The notes: generated from the sequence alone by a model not told the origin. A stretch of DNA of 64,000 bases from Rhodocista pekingensis (GCF_042665545.1 NZ_JBHTCM010000012.1:60623-124622); one strand, 5' to 3'. Counted from the stretch's first letter, positions 53,210 to 62,131 are shown. Numbers and translations: made by a program.

Positions 53210-53389
53210 TCAGCCCAGGAAGGGAACGGCGACGATCGCCAGGGTGAAGAGGGCGCCGATCAGCAGCGCGTCGTTGCCCCATTCGACAAGACCGGCCTGT
53301 GGCTGGCGCAGGCGCACCACGGCCGCGACCAGCAGCCCGACGGCGAACAGCAGGTGGGCGGCGAGATAGATCTGGAGCTGGAGCATCAT
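53210..53389 (-). CDS. Two-helix small membrane protein overlapping tatA
   Basis: 59 residues (or 58 from the second ATG): MMLQLQIYLAAHLLFAVGLLVAAVVRLR then a linker with VEWGNDALLIG and a second helix ALFTLAIVAVPFLG. The start codons ATGATG overlap the tatA stop, so the two genes are translationally coupled. It is not TatB (no amphipathic helix) or TatC (too short). No family is recognised. Confidence 0.65.
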   Translation of the reverse strand: MMLQLQIYLAAHLLFAVGLLVAAVVRLRQPQAGLVEWGNDALLIGALFTLAIVAVPFLG

Positions 53390-53562
53390 TCCGCCTCCCG
53401 CCGGGCCGGAGGGGGGGCGGAGTCGGCCGACCGGCCGAGTTCGCGTTTGAAGGCCTTCAGGCCCTTGGCGAGGTCGCCCATCGCCGCCGGCAGCTTGCCG
53501 GTGCCGAAGATCAGCAGGACGACCAGAAGGATGACGGTCATCTCCCAGATGCCGAGACTCAT
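53386..53562 (-). CDS. tatA: TatA/TatE-like translocase protein
   Basis: 58 residues: a transmembrane helix (MTVILLVVLLIFG), the hinge GTGKLPAAMGDLAKGLKAFKRELG with the Phe-Gly and amphipathic helix typical of TatA, and a short charged tail. GAGGAAAG precedes the ATG at 53562. tatB and tatC are not here, so it is an orphan TatA-family gene in this window, which may form the export pore with components encoded elsewhere. The tail is shorter than in most TatA proteins. Confidence 0.85.
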   Translation of the reverse strand: MSLGIWEMTVILLVVLLIFGTGKLPAAMGDLAKGLKAFKRELGRSADSAPPPARREAE

Positions 53563-54492
53563 GCTCTTTCCTCGAATGGCAGGGATCGGCCGGACACGGG
53601 GCGACGCGCGGACCCGGGGGCCGCAGGGCGCAGACGTGTCGGACCGCCGCCGGTCCCGGGGACGGGACCGGAACGGCCAGGGGAACGGCGGCACGCTGCG
53701 CGCGGCCGCTCCCGGGCTCAGCCGCGGAGCGGCGGGCCGGTCGGGCAGAGGCCGGAGGGGAGGGGACGACGGGGCGGGACGGGACGGGGGCGCGGCGCCC
53801 GCGCCGGGCGCTCCCGACGCGGCAAGGGGAGACGGAGGCCGGCCGCCGTCAGGAACGGCGGCAGGGGGCCGGGACCGCTGTCGGGCCGTGGCAGGCGCTT
53901 GGCCGTCAGATCGGGGCGGCCGGCGGGGTCGATCGCCTTGGGAACCGCGACGGGGGTGGCCAGCAGCCCGTCGCTTCCGGTCGGCCATGCGGACAGGGCA
54001 TGGCGCAGCGACTCCAGCGCACCACCGGGGCGGGACAGCCCGCCGCCGAGCACGATGGCGATACAGAGCAGCAGTCCGGAAACAATCCGGGCACAGAACC
54101 GCAACCGGGGCGGCGGGCTCGGCAACACTCTCGTCGACTCCCACAGGGGCCGGTCGCGCCGGCCCGCGCCGGGACCATCGCGCAGAACCGGCCCCGACGC
54201 AACGGTGCCTCCGGACAGGGCATCCCACCGGCAGGTCGCCGGGGCGCCGGGTGCGCTGCGGTCGCGGATATCCTGTCGTCGCGTCTGGAACGGATCATTC
54301 TCCCCTGTCCGGACAGCAACCATGCCGGACGAGGAACCAATGCCTTGGCCGCAGCCCATCCATTTCATGGTATGCAAAGCCCGCATTGCTCCGGCCCTTA
54401 GCCCTCGAATTGCACAGTTGTCGCAGGGGCGAAAAAGATGGCAGCTATGGGGCGGGACGGACTTTTTCGGTCTTTTGCAGGATTGTTACGCG
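53563..54492. other. 930-bp gap with only weak ORFs
   Basis: A minus-strand frame (about 53718-54386) contains a signal-peptide-like stretch (RFCARIVSGLLLCIAIVLGGGL) but is otherwise low-complexity Pro/Arg sequence with no ribosome site or resemblance; I regard it as doubtful. The right part (54280-54490) is AT-richer and probably holds the promoter of the next gene. Confidence 0.35.
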
Positions 54493-54897
54493 ATGCTGCG
54501 GCGCTGGGCCCACGGGCTCCTCGCATTTATCTTCTGCCTGACGCTGGTTGAGGGGCGATCCTCCTCCGCCCTTGCGGACGGCTGGGCATCCGCGGCGGCA
54601 ACCCACGACACCGTCGTCATCGCGCTCGAAGACGGTATGCCGAGTGCGTTGGAGAAGTTCCGCTCCGTCGATCCGCGGGCCCCGCGGGTCGAAACCGAGG
54701 TGAAGCGCGAGCGCGAAGGGGGGCCGGGAGACGGCTCCATCGGCGTGGCTCTTGTCGCCTTCTTCCTCTTCATCGCGGCATTCTCCGCAGGGTCCTTCCG
54801 CGCCTCGCGGCCCTCGCCGGCTGCGTGGCTCCGGCCCGCCAACCGGCCGCAGGCCGCCGGGCGCTGCCCGACCGGTCCGCCCGCCCTTCCGGCCTGA
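54493..54897 (+). CDS. Small protein with signal peptide and one C-terminal helix
   Basis: 134 residues. An N-terminal helix (HGLLAFIFCLTLVEG) may be a signal peptide or anchor, followed by an acidic domain (VVIALEDGMPSALEKFRSVDP, EVKREREGG), then a second hydrophobic helix (IGVALVAFFLFIAAFSAGSF). No family is recognised. It precedes the TonB operon by 230 bp. Start ATG 54493 with AGGA upstream. Confidence 0.6.
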   Translation: MLRRWAHGLLAFIFCLTLVEGRSSSALADGWASAAATHDTVVIALEDGMPSALEKFRSVDPRAPRVETEVKREREGGPGDGSIGVALVAFFLFIAAFSAGSFRASRPSPAAWLRPANRPQAAGRCPTGPPALPA

Positions 54898-55126
54898 GGG
54901 CCACTTGCCGCGCGGGAACCACCTTCCGCCGGCCTGATCCCCGACCATCGTCCTCGGACCCGGTGCCCTGAGAGGGTGCTCCCGGACGGGCATGCGCTTG
55001 GTCGCCCCTTTCGAACCGGCATTCCGTGCGCAACTGCCGTCCGTACCCGGCCCGTTTCGAGGCAGGGGGACGCGGCCGGCCTTGGACTGCCTCGCCGACC
55101 CAACTCAAGGCAAGCAGAGTCACCCC

Positions 55127-55783
55127 ATGTCCCTTGACGTCTACAGGCCGCCCGAAGCGGACCCGCGCGGCCGGCTGATCGGCATCGGCTTCGTGATCGT
55201 CCTTCACATCCTGCTCGTCTACGCCCTGGTCACCGGCCTGGCCCGCAAGGCCGTGGAGATCGTGGCGGCGCCGATCAAGACGGAGATCATCGAGGAGCTG
55301 AAGCCGGAGCTGCCGGACGAGCCGCCGCCGCCCCCGCCGCCGCCGACCTTCGACACGCCGCCGCCGCCCTACATCCCGCCGCCGGAGATCCAGGTCGCCC
55401 AGCCGCCGCCGCAGACCCAGGCCATCGTCGCTACCACGACGGAGAAGCCCAAGGAGATGCCGCCGCCCCCGACCCGGTTCACCGAACCCAAGCGGGAGGC
55501 TGCGAAGCCGGATGCGCGCTCCTTCACCCGGCCCGAATATCCGGCCATGTCCGTCAGGCTGGAGGAGGAGGGCAGCACCGTGCTGCGCCTGTTCTGTGCC
55601 GAGAACGGCCGGATCACCGAGGCCGAGGTGCAGACCAGCAGCGGCCACCCGCGGCTGGACGACGCCACGCTGAAGGAGGCCAAGCGCGGCCGCTGGAAGT
55701 GCAAGCCCGGCACCGCGGACGGCAAGCCGGAAGGAAGCTGGTTCCTCTTCAAATACACCTGGCGGCTTGAGGACGCGCGCTGA
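55127..55783 (+). CDS. TonB energy-transducing protein
   Basis: 218 residues. N-terminal anchor helix (~19-38: GIGFVIVLHILLVYALVTGL), a proline-rich linker (~60-130, with PPPPPPPP runs), and the TonB C-terminal fold with RPEYPAMSVRLEEEGSTVLRLFC and TSSGHPRLDDATLKEAKRGRWK. It is first in the order TonB-ExbB-ExbD-ExbD-TPR, a known alphaproteobacterial/xanthomonad arrangement. Start ATG 55127. Confidence 0.88.
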   Translation: MSLDVYRPPEADPRGRLIGIGFVIVLHILLVYALVTGLARKAVEIVAAPIKTEIIEELKPELPDEPPPPPPPPTFDTPPPPYIPPPEIQVAQPPPQTQAIVATTTEKPKEMPPPPTRFTEPKREAAKPDARSFTRPEYPAMSVRLEEEGSTVLRLFCAENGRITEAEVQTSSGHPRLDDATLKEAKRGRWKCKPGTADGKPEGSWFLFKYTWRLEDAR

Positions 55784-55827
55784 CGCGCCGACGCCGATAC
55801 CCCCCATCCATGAGCACAGGACCCATC

Positions 55828-56823
55828 ATGTCGAGCAAAGTCAGCCGCGCCGTGGCGGCAACCGCCCTGATCGCCGGTATCCTCGCCGGCACCACCGTCC
55901 CCGCTTTCGCCGCGAAGAAGGCCGCCGCCCCGGCGGAGACGGCCGCGCCGGCGCCGGCGCCGGCCGAAGCCGCTCCCCCGGCCGCTCCGGCCGATGTCGC
56001 GGCTCCCGCCGTCGACACCGCGACCCCGACCGCCGATGCCGCCGCCCCCGTTGACGGCGCCACGCCGCCCGAGGCCGGTGCGGATGCTGCCGCTCCGGGC
56101 GAGGCCGCGCCGCCGGTCGGCCTGCCGGGCCAGGTTACCGAGGTCGAGAACCCCTACGGCCTCTCCGCTCTGTGGGCCCAGGGCGACTTCGTCTCGAAGG
56201 GCACGCTCGTGGCCATGATCATCATGTCCATGGGCACCTGGTACATCATGCTGACCAAGCTGTTCGAGCAGTCCCGCCTGCTGCGTCAGGCCAAGGTCGC
56301 GCGCAAGGAGTTCTGGACCGCCGGCAGCATCACCGAGGGTGCCAAGCGCCTGGGCGACAAGAGCGTCTTCCGCAGCATCGTCGAGAGCGGCGTGCGTTCC
56401 GCCGAGCACCATGACGGCGCGCTGACCGATCAGATCGATCTGCACACCTGGGTGACGATGTCGTTGCAGCGCACGGTCGAGACCACCCAGAGCCGCCTCC
56501 AGGAGGGTCTGGCCTTCCTCGCCACCGTCGGTTCCACGGCTCCGTTCGTCGGTCTGTTCGGTACGGTGTGGGGCATCTACCACGCGCTGGTCGCCATCGG
56601 CCTCTCCGGTCAGGCCTCGATCGACAAGGTCGCCGGTCCGGTCGGTGAAGCGCTGATCATGACCGCCATCGGTCTGGCCGTCGCCGTGCCGGCGGTGCTC
56701 GGCTACAACTGGCTGGTCCGCCGCAACAAGGCCTGCACCGATGCGCTGCGGTCCTTCTCGGCCGACCTGCACGCTGTCCTGCTCGCCCAGACGCACCGCT
56801 CGCACATGGCCCGGAGCGCCTGA
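55828..56823 (+). CDS. exbB: ExbB/TolQ-type protein with signal peptide and Ala/Pro-rich domain
   Basis: About 331 residues. Unlike classical ExbB it opens with a signal peptide (KVSRAVAATALIAGILAG...AFA), then a ~70-residue Ala/Pro-rich periplasmic segment. The MotA/TolQ/ExbB domain (~125-320) follows with three TM helices, GLLAFLATVGSTAPFVGLFGTVWGI among them, and EALIMTAIGLAVAVPAVLGYN. An ATG at 55810 is an alternative, but 55828 is better placed after AGGA. It forms the proton channel that drives TonB. Confidence 0.9.
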   Translation: MSSKVSRAVAATALIAGILAGTTVPAFAAKKAAAPAETAAPAPAPAEAAPPAAPADVAAPAVDTATPTADAAAPVDGATPPEAGADAAAPGEAAPPVGLPGQVTEVENPYGLSALWAQGDFVSKGTLVAMIIMSMGTWYIMLTKLFEQSRLLRQAKVARKEFWTAGSITEGAKRLGDKSVFRSIVESGVRSAEHHDGALTDQIDLHTWVTMSLQRTVETTQSRLQEGLAFLATVGSTAPFVGLFGTVWGIYHALVAIGLSGQASIDKVAGPVGEALIMTAIGLAVAVPAVLGYNWLVRRNKACTDALRSFSADLHAVLLAQTHRSHMARSA

Positions 56824-56825
56824 CC

Positions 56826-57266
56826 ATGGGGATGAGCGTCGGATCCCCGTCCGGCGACGAAGATGAGGTGGTGTCGGCGATCAACACGACACCCCTCGTC
56901 GACGTGATGCTGGTGCTGCTGATCATCTTCCTGATCACGATCCCGGTGGCCATTCAGACGGTCCCCGTGGAGCTGCCGAAGGAGATGAACCAGCCCACCA
57001 CCACGAAGCCGGAGAACATCACCATCGCCGTCGATGTGGACGGGAACATCTACTGGAACGCCCAGCTCGTCCCGGACTACAACGAGCTGTTCGAGCGGAT
57101 GAAGGAGATCGCGGTCAAGAACCCGCAGCCCGAAATCCACATCCGCGGCGACCAGTCGGCCCGCTACGAATATGTCGGCAAGGTCGTGCTCACGTGCCAG
57201 CGCGCCGGCATCTTCAAGATCGGCTTCATCACCGAGCCTCCGGCCGGCGCCATCATGGCCCGCTGA
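56826..57266 (+). CDS. exbD: ExbD-family protein 1
   Basis: A 146-residue ExbD/TolR-type protein: a cytoplasmic start, an anchor helix after NTTPLVDVMLVLLIIFLITIP (with the key Asp in the helix), and a periplasmic beta domain ending GFITEPPAG. It sits two bases after ExbB and before a second, different ExbD copy. Confidence 0.9.
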   Translation: MGMSVGSPSGDEDEVVSAINTTPLVDVMLVLLIIFLITIPVAIQTVPVELPKEMNQPTTTKPENITIAVDVDGNIYWNAQLVPDYNELFERMKEIAVKNPQPEIHIRGDQSARYEYVGKVVLTCQRAGIFKIGFITEPPAGAIMAR

Positions 57267-57287
57267 CCCGTCGGAAAGGACCAACCC

Positions 57288-57719
57288 ATGGGCATGAATG
57301 TTGGGGGGGGCGGAGCGCCCGAAGACGGCGAAGTCGCCCCCGAGATGAACACCACGCCGCTGATCGACGTGATGCTGGTCCTGCTGGTGATGCTGATCAT
57401 CACCATCCCGATCCAGACCCACGCCGTGAAGCTGGACATGCCGGCGGGCAACCCGCCGCCGGTCACGGAGCAGCCACAGGTCGTCACCATCGAAGTGGAT
57501 TTCGACGGCACCGTGATCTGGTCCGGGGAGGTCCTGCCCGACCGTTCCACGCTGGAGGCGAAGCTCCAGGCCGTGGCGGCGATGCCGACCCAGCCGGAGG
57601 TGCATCTGCGCCCGAACAAGCTGGTGAAGTACCGCTACGTTGCCGCCGTGCTGGCATCTGCCCAGCGCGTGGGCGTGTCGAAGATCGGCATCGTCGGTAA
57701 CGAACAGTTCCTGGACTGA
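57288..57719 (+). CDS. exbD: ExbD-family protein 2
   Basis: A 143-residue paralogue of the preceding gene: NTTPLIDVMLVLLVMLIITIP with the conserved Asp, then a periplasmic domain. The two differ mainly in the periplasmic half. Paired ExbD genes are typical of this operon type and probably form a mixed complex with ExbB. Confidence 0.88.
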   Translation: MGMNVGGGGAPEDGEVAPEMNTTPLIDVMLVLLVMLIITIPIQTHAVKLDMPAGNPPPVTEQPQVVTIEVDFDGTVIWSGEVLPDRSTLEAKLQAVAAMPTQPEVHLRPNKLVKYRYVAAVLASAQRVGVSKIGIVGNEQFLD

Positions 57720-57769
57720 CCCTCCGGTCGGGCCTGCCCGCCGGACCCATCGCCCTTCGGAAGACTGCA

Positions 57770-59047
57770 ATGAAGCGACATCAGATCATCACCGCCGCCT
57801 TCCTGGGCAGCGCCATCGCCCTGGGCGGCCTGACCGTCGGTGCCGGCACTGCCCATGCCGCCGACCGGGCCGGCAAGGAGTCCGCGAAGAAGGAGGCGGC
57901 CGGTCCCACCGTCCGGGCGGAGATCGGCAACCCCCTGAAGGCGGCGCAGGAACTGGTCAAGGCCAAGAAGTACAAGGAGGCCCTGGCCAAGGTGCGTGAG
58001 GCGGACGGCGTTGCCGACAAGACGCCCTACGAGACCTTCGTGATGGAGGAGACCCGGGGCTTCATCCTGATGAAGACCGGCGACCAGGGCGGCGCCGCCA
58101 AGGCCTTCGAGGCCGTGATCGGCACCGGCCAGCTCTCCGAGGAGGACCGCCTCAAGCGCGTGCAGGCGGTCGCTCAGCTCTACTATCAGGCCAAGGACTA
58201 CGCCCGGTCCGCTTCGTGGACGCAGCGCTTCCTCAAGGAGGCCGGCCCGAACGAGGACATGCGGACCCTGCTGATCCAGGCGCTCTACCTGTCCGGCGAC
58301 TTCGCCACCGCCGGCAAGGAGCTGACCGCCCTGGTCGCGGCCAAGGAGAAGGCCGGCCAGCCGATTGACGAGCAGAGCCTCCAGTTCCTCGCCAACATCG
58401 CCGTCAAGCAGAAGGACGAGGCCGGCTACGTGGCGGCGGTCGAGAAGCTGGTCCGCTACCATCCGAAGGCCGAGTACTGGCAGGACCTCATCCTGCGCAT
58501 GCAGAAGAAGCCCGGCTTCAACCGGGACCGTCTCTCGCTGGACGTCTACCGGCTGATGCTCGCCGCCGGCGTGCTGACCCGGGGCGAGGATTATGTCGAG
58601 ATGGCGCAGCTCGCCCTCGGCGACAACATCCCCGGCGAGGCCAAGGCGATTCTGAACAAGGGCTTCGCCGCCGGCCTGCTGGGCACCGGCGCGGATGCCG
58701 AGCGGCACAAGCGTCTGCTCGCCATGGCGGAGAAGCAGGCGGCCGATGACCAGAAGACCCTCGCGGCCTCCGAGAAGGAGGTGGATGCCGCCGCCTCCGG
58801 CGGTCCGGCGGTCCGGCTGGGCGATGCCTATGCCGGCCACGGCCAGTACCAGAAGGCCGCGGTCTGGTTCGAGAAGGGCCTGAAGAAGGGCGGACTGAAG
58901 CAGCCGGAAGACGCCCGCCTGCATCTCGGCATCGCCTATCTGAAGGCCGGCGACGCTGCCCGCGCCAAGCAGACCCTGGGGGCCGTCAAGGGCGGGGACG
59001 GTCAGGCCGACCTCGCACGTCTCTGGCAGCTCGTGAAGGCGGGCTGA
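57770..59047 (+). CDS. TPR-repeat periplasmic protein of the TonB cluster
   Basis: A 425-residue protein. Signal peptide (1-~28, ending AHAADR). The rest is helical with tetratricopeptide-like repeats, for instance YEAKDYARSASWTQRFLKEAG, LLIQALYLSGDFATAGKELTALVAAKE and GDAYAGHGQYQKAAVWFEKGLKKGG. It closes the TonB-ExbB-ExbD-ExbD run. Such TPR partners are thought to assemble or modulate the complex (established for related clusters; inferred here). A strong terminator follows. Confidence 0.85.
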   Translation: MKRHQIITAAFLGSAIALGGLTVGAGTAHAADRAGKESAKKEAAGPTVRAEIGNPLKAAQELVKAKKYKEALAKVREADGVADKTPYETFVMEETRGFILMKTGDQGGAAKAFEAVIGTGQLSEEDRLKRVQAVAQLYYQAKDYARSASWTQRFLKEAGPNEDMRTLLIQALYLSGDFATAGKELTALVAAKEKAGQPIDEQSLQFLANIAVKQKDEAGYVAAVEKLVRYHPKAEYWQDLILRMQKKPGFNRDRLSLDVYRLMLAAGVLTRGEDYVEMAQLALGDNIPGEAKAILNKGFAAGLLGTGADAERHKRLLAMAEKQAADDQKTLAASEKEVDAAASGGPAVRLGDAYAGHGQYQKAAVWFEKGLKKGGLKQPEDARLHLGIAYLKAGDAARAKQTLGAVKGGDGQADLARLWQLVKAG

Positions 59048-59092
59048 CCGGAGCGACGGTCGCCTGCCGCGACCATCTCCGTCTCGTTGATG

Positions 59093-59129
59093 CGGCCGGG
59101 TCCTTCACAGGGGCCCGGCCGTTTTCTTT
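59093..59129 (+). terminator. Terminator of the TonB-ExbBD-TPR operon
   Basis: Arms CGGCCGGGTCC and GGGCCCGGCCG pair over 11 positions (one G-T wobble) around a 7-base loop, then TTTTCTTT. It starts 46 bp past the TPR gene stop. Confidence 0.9.
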
Positions 59130-59180
59130 GGCACATCGCGGATGAGTGGACGTGTCGCCCGCCGGCGACGGGGCGGCGGC

Positions 59181-59462
59181 TCAGTCGCTGCCGGACAGAC
59201 TCAGCCAGCCGGCGGCGATCGCCAGCAGCAGCAGGCCGAATCCGAACAGGCTGGTCGCCAGCGGCCCCTTGGGTGCCAGGGCGGGCGCCAGCCGGGCGAC
59301 GCCGAACAGGTTGTGGATGCCGGCGCCGAACACGGCCCAGAAGCCGGCGGCCAGGGTATAGAGCCGCTCCTCGGTGCGGGCCTGCGGACGCAGGCCGCGT
59401 AGGGCGACGACCAGAATCAGCACGCCGGCCAGCAGCGCGGCGAGGGCGGGAATCAGGGGCAT
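59181..59462 (-). CDS. Small three-helix membrane protein (93 aa)
   Basis: 93 residues with two to three hydrophobic helices (LIPALAALLAGVLILVVAL, AAGFWAVFGAGIHNLFGVA, FGFGLLLLAIAAGWLSLSG). GGAGGCG precedes the ATG. No family is recognised. It is 97 bp downstream of a 30-residue membrane peptide on the same strand, with which it may form a unit. Confidence 0.6.
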   Translation of the reverse strand: MPLIPALAALLAGVLILVVALRGLRPQARTEERLYTLAAGFWAVFGAGIHNLFGVARLAPALAPKGPLATSLFGFGLLLLAIAAGWLSLSGSD

Positions 59463-59559
59463 GGGGTCACGCCTCCCGGCCGTTCGAGCGTCAGGGGCCG
59501 TCCCCGGAAGGGGCGCGGTTCAGGGCGAACGGCTGGACCGCAGCCGACAGCGGCGGGCC

Positions 59560-59652
59560 TCATTCGACCAGGGCCTGCCAGACGCAGTAATAGAGAAAGC
59601 CGGCCAGCGGGGCGCCGCAGACCAGCACCAGGACCATCCAGACGACGTACAT
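59560..59652 (-). CDS. 30-residue membrane microprotein
   Basis: A very short frame: MYVVWMVLVLVCGAPLAGFL then YYCVWQALVE, essentially one helix. Ribosome site GGAGAA six bases before the ATG. It is too short for family comparison, but the good spacing, the clear helix and the position upstream of the 93-residue gene support it as a real microprotein. Confidence 0.5.
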   Translation of the reverse strand: MYVVWMVLVLVCGAPLAGFLYYCVWQALVE

Positions 59653-59997
59653 GCGGGATTCTCCGCTCGGTTCGGGGTAGCGGCAGCCTGCCCGTCCCGG
59701 GCCCACCGCCTCATGGCGGCACGATGAAATGCCTGTCAGAACCCGTGGCTTCCGTCGGCACCCGGGCGGTGCCGGTCCGGCATGAACGGAATTTCATCCA
59801 GGTGCCATCGGCGCGGCCATTCCCTGGGGCTAGCTTCCGCCCGTGTGGTCCGTCCGGATACCGCGACGGGCTGCGCTGCTCGGCTGCTGAAGCCGATTGC
59901 CCCACCACGACTCGCAACGACCGGGTACCGTCCCGGCACCCGGTCGTCCTTTCGCCACGGGCTTTCTCGCCCCGCGGCCCTGGAGTAGCTTGCCGCC
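59653..59997. other. Divergent region between the microprotein and the response regulator
   Basis: No gene is seen. The region includes an inverted repeat (59917-59947) 50 bp before the response regulator, and GC-rich sequence otherwise. Confidence 0.4.
59917..59947 (+). promoter_or_regulatory. Hairpin upstream of the two-component operon
   Basis: Arms ACGACCGGGT / ACCCGGTCGT with an 11-base loop, followed by CCTTTCG on the plus strand. It could act as an operator, an attenuator or a terminator of upstream transcripts. Confidence 0.45.
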
Positions 59998-60675
59998 ATG
60001 AAGATCCTGGTGATCGAAGACGACGCCGGCACGGCGGAGTACCTGACCAAGGGCCTGAAGGAGGCGGGCCACGTCGTCGATCATGCGGCGACGGGGAAGG
60101 ACGGTCTGTTCCTGGCGGCGAGCGAGAGCTACGACGCCCTGGTGGTGGACCGGATGCTGCCCGGGCGCGACGGGCTGTCGGTGCTGGAGGTGTTGCGCGC
60201 CACCGGGAACGGTATCCCGGCCCTGGTGCTGAGCGCCTTGTCCAGCGTGGAGGACCGCGTGAAGGGCCTGCGCGCCGGCGCTGACGATTATCTGCCCAAG
60301 CCCTTCGCCTTCTCCGAGCTGCTCGCGCGCCTGGACGCGCTGGAGCGACGGGCCCGCGGCAGCGGGCCGGTGACTCGGTTGCAGGTGGCCGATCTGGAGA
60401 TGGACCTGCTGGCGCGGAGCGTCTCCCGCGCCGGGCGGCCGGTGGACCTGCTGCCGCGGGAGTTCCTGCTGCTGGAGTTCCTGATGCGCAACGCCGGCCA
60501 TGTCGTGACCCGCACCATGCTGCTGGAGCGCGTCTGGGACTATCATTTCGATCCCCAGACGAACGTCATCGACGTCCATATCGCCCGGTTGCGCCAGAAG
60601 ATCGACAAGGACCACCCGGCACCGCTGATTCATACGGTGCGCGGGGCCGGGTACGTGCTCCGTGCTCCGGGCTAA
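59998..60675 (+). CDS. OmpR/PhoB-family response regulator
   Basis: 225 residues. Receiver domain (~1-120) with acidic cluster EDDAGT, phospho-acceptor in LVVDRMLPG (Asp51), and the Thr/Ser and Lys residues (VLSALSSVEDR and LPKPFAF). A winged-helix output domain (~130-222) includes RVWDYHFDPQTNVIDVHIARLRQKID. The cognate kinase overlaps its stop codon. Related CopR/QseB-type pairs respond to metals or membrane stress, but no target can be fixed. Confidence 0.93.
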   Translation: MKILVIEDDAGTAEYLTKGLKEAGHVVDHAATGKDGLFLAASESYDALVVDRMLPGRDGLSVLEVLRATGNGIPALVLSALSSVEDRVKGLRAGADDYLPKPFAFSELLARLDALERRARGSGPVTRLQVADLEMDLLARSVSRAGRPVDLLPREFLLLEFLMRNAGHVVTRTMLLERVWDYHFDPQTNVIDVHIARLRQKIDKDHPAPLIHTVRGAGYVLRAPG

Positions 60676-62131
60676 CGTCCTGCGCACCACCGCCTTCAAG
60701 CTGGCGGGCTTCTATCTGGTCCTCTTCGTCTTCTCGACGGGGGCGGTGCTCGGTGTCGTCCACTGGTTCACCGCCGGCTTCATCCAGCGCCACACCGAGC
60801 AGACCATCCTTCTGGAACTGGGGGAGCTGCGCGAGGCCGGGGCGTCGCGCGGGCGGGAGGCCCTGCTGGCGCTGCTGAAGGAGCGCGCCGACGTTCCCCG
60901 CACGGCGATGATCTATGCCGTGGCCGGCGCGGACGGCACCATCGCCGCGGGCAACCTCGCCGACTGGCCGCCCGAGGCGCGGCGGGGCTGGCTCTCCTTC
61001 GAGATCCCTCAGACCTCCGACTCGGCGGCGCCCCACCCGGCCATCGCCTTCGCCGATCCGTTGCCGGACGGGGGAACGCTGCTGGTCGGGCACGACATGA
61101 CCGAGCGCTACCTGCTGCGCGACCAGCTCCTCTCCGCTTTCTTCAGGGCCGTGTTCCTGGCCGTGCTGGTCGGGGCTGCCGGTGCCGCCCTGGTCGGGCG
61201 CCGGGCGGCGGACAGGGTGGAGGCGATCAACGCCGCCATCGACCGGATCGCCGAGGGCGCCTTCTCCGACCGCATGCCCCTGGCCGGCACCGACGACGAG
61301 CTTGACCGGCTGGCCGGCAAGCTCAACCGCATGCTCGACGAGATCGCGCGGCTGATGCGTGAGCTGCGCGAGGTGACGGACAATGTCGCGCACGACCTGC
61401 GCACCCCGCTGGCCCGGCTGCGGGCCCGGCTTGAGCTGGCCGCATCGGAGCCCGGCCTGCCGGCCGGACATCAGGCGCTGCTGGATCAGACCATGGCGGA
61501 GATCGACCGCTTGCTGGAGATCTTCGGCGCCATCCTGGCCATCGCGGCGGTGGAGGCCGGCGGCGCCCGGCGCGACTTCGCTCCGGTGGATCTGACCGCC
61601 CTGGTCCATGAGGTCGCGGACCTCTACGGCCCGGTGGCGGAGGCGGCGGGACTCGATCTCGGGGTGGAGAAGGTGGGGCGGCCCGTCGTTGCCGGCAGCC
61701 GTCAGCTCCTGGCCCAGGCGCTCAGCAATCTCGTGGACAACGCCGTGAAGTACACGCCGGCCGGCGGCCGCATCCGGATCACGGCGCGCGAGAGCCAGAA
61801 CGGCTGCGATCTGGTGGTGTCCGATACCGGGCCGGGCATTCCCCCGGACCAGCATGATCGGGTGCTGGAACGGTTCGTGCGCCTCGAATCGCACCGCGGC
61901 ACGGCTGGACACGGGCTCGGCCTCAGCCTCGTGGCTGCGGTCGTGCGCCTGCATGGCGCCACCCTCTCGCTGGAGGATGCGATGCCCGGACTGCGGGTCC
62001 GCCTCCGGCTGGGGCAGCCGGGCTGGGGGAGTGCGGAAGCGACTCGGGACGGGAAAGGATCCGATCGCCCGGGGGCCGGGGCAAGCGACCCGGGGCCGAG
62101 CGGGCACCATGGTGCCGGCTGTCAGGATTGA
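60662..62131 (+). CDS. Sensor histidine kinase, partner of the response regulator
   Basis: About 489 residues. Two TM helices (~12-30 and ~160-180) flank a periplasmic loop; then HAMP (~180-235), HisKA with NVAHDLRTPLARLRARLEL (phospho-acceptor His244), and HATPase with N-box LSNLVDNAVKYT and G-box VSDTGPGIPP. The GTG start at 60662 lies inside the response regulator stop region, so the pair overlap. The last ~40 residues look non-family and the frame ends inside the antisense tRNA-Thr gene, so the true C-terminus may be earlier or the gene may have drifted. Confidence 0.9.
   Translation: MLRANVLRTTAFKLAGFYLVLFVFSTGAVLGVVHWFTAGFIQRHTEQTILLELGELREAGASRGREALLALLKERADVPRTAMIYAVAGADGTIAAGNLADWPPEARRGWLSFEIPQTSDSAAPHPAIAFADPLPDGGTLLVGHDMTERYLLRDQLLSAFFRAVFLAVLVGAAGAALVGRRAADRVEAINAAIDRIAEGAFSDRMPLAGTDDELDRLAGKLNRMLDEIARLMRELREVTDNVAHDLRTPLARLRARLELAASEPGLPAGHQALLDQTMAEIDRLLEIFGAILAIAAVEAGGARRDFAPVDLTALVHEVADLYGPVAEAAGLDLGVEKVGRPVVAGSRQLLAQALSNLVDNAVKYTPAGGRIRITARESQNGCDLVVSDTGPGIPPDQHDRVLERFVRLESHRGTAGHGLGLSLVAAVVRLHGATLSLEDAMPGLRVRLRLGQPGWGSAEATRDGKGSDRPGAGASDPGPSGHHGAGCQD

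Noticed and set aside
53718..54386. A 222-codon minus-strand frame with a signal-peptide-like segment
   Set aside because: Only the hydrophobic patch looks protein-like; the rest is Pro/Arg low complexity, with no good start or homologue. Kept only as a mention in the gap entry.
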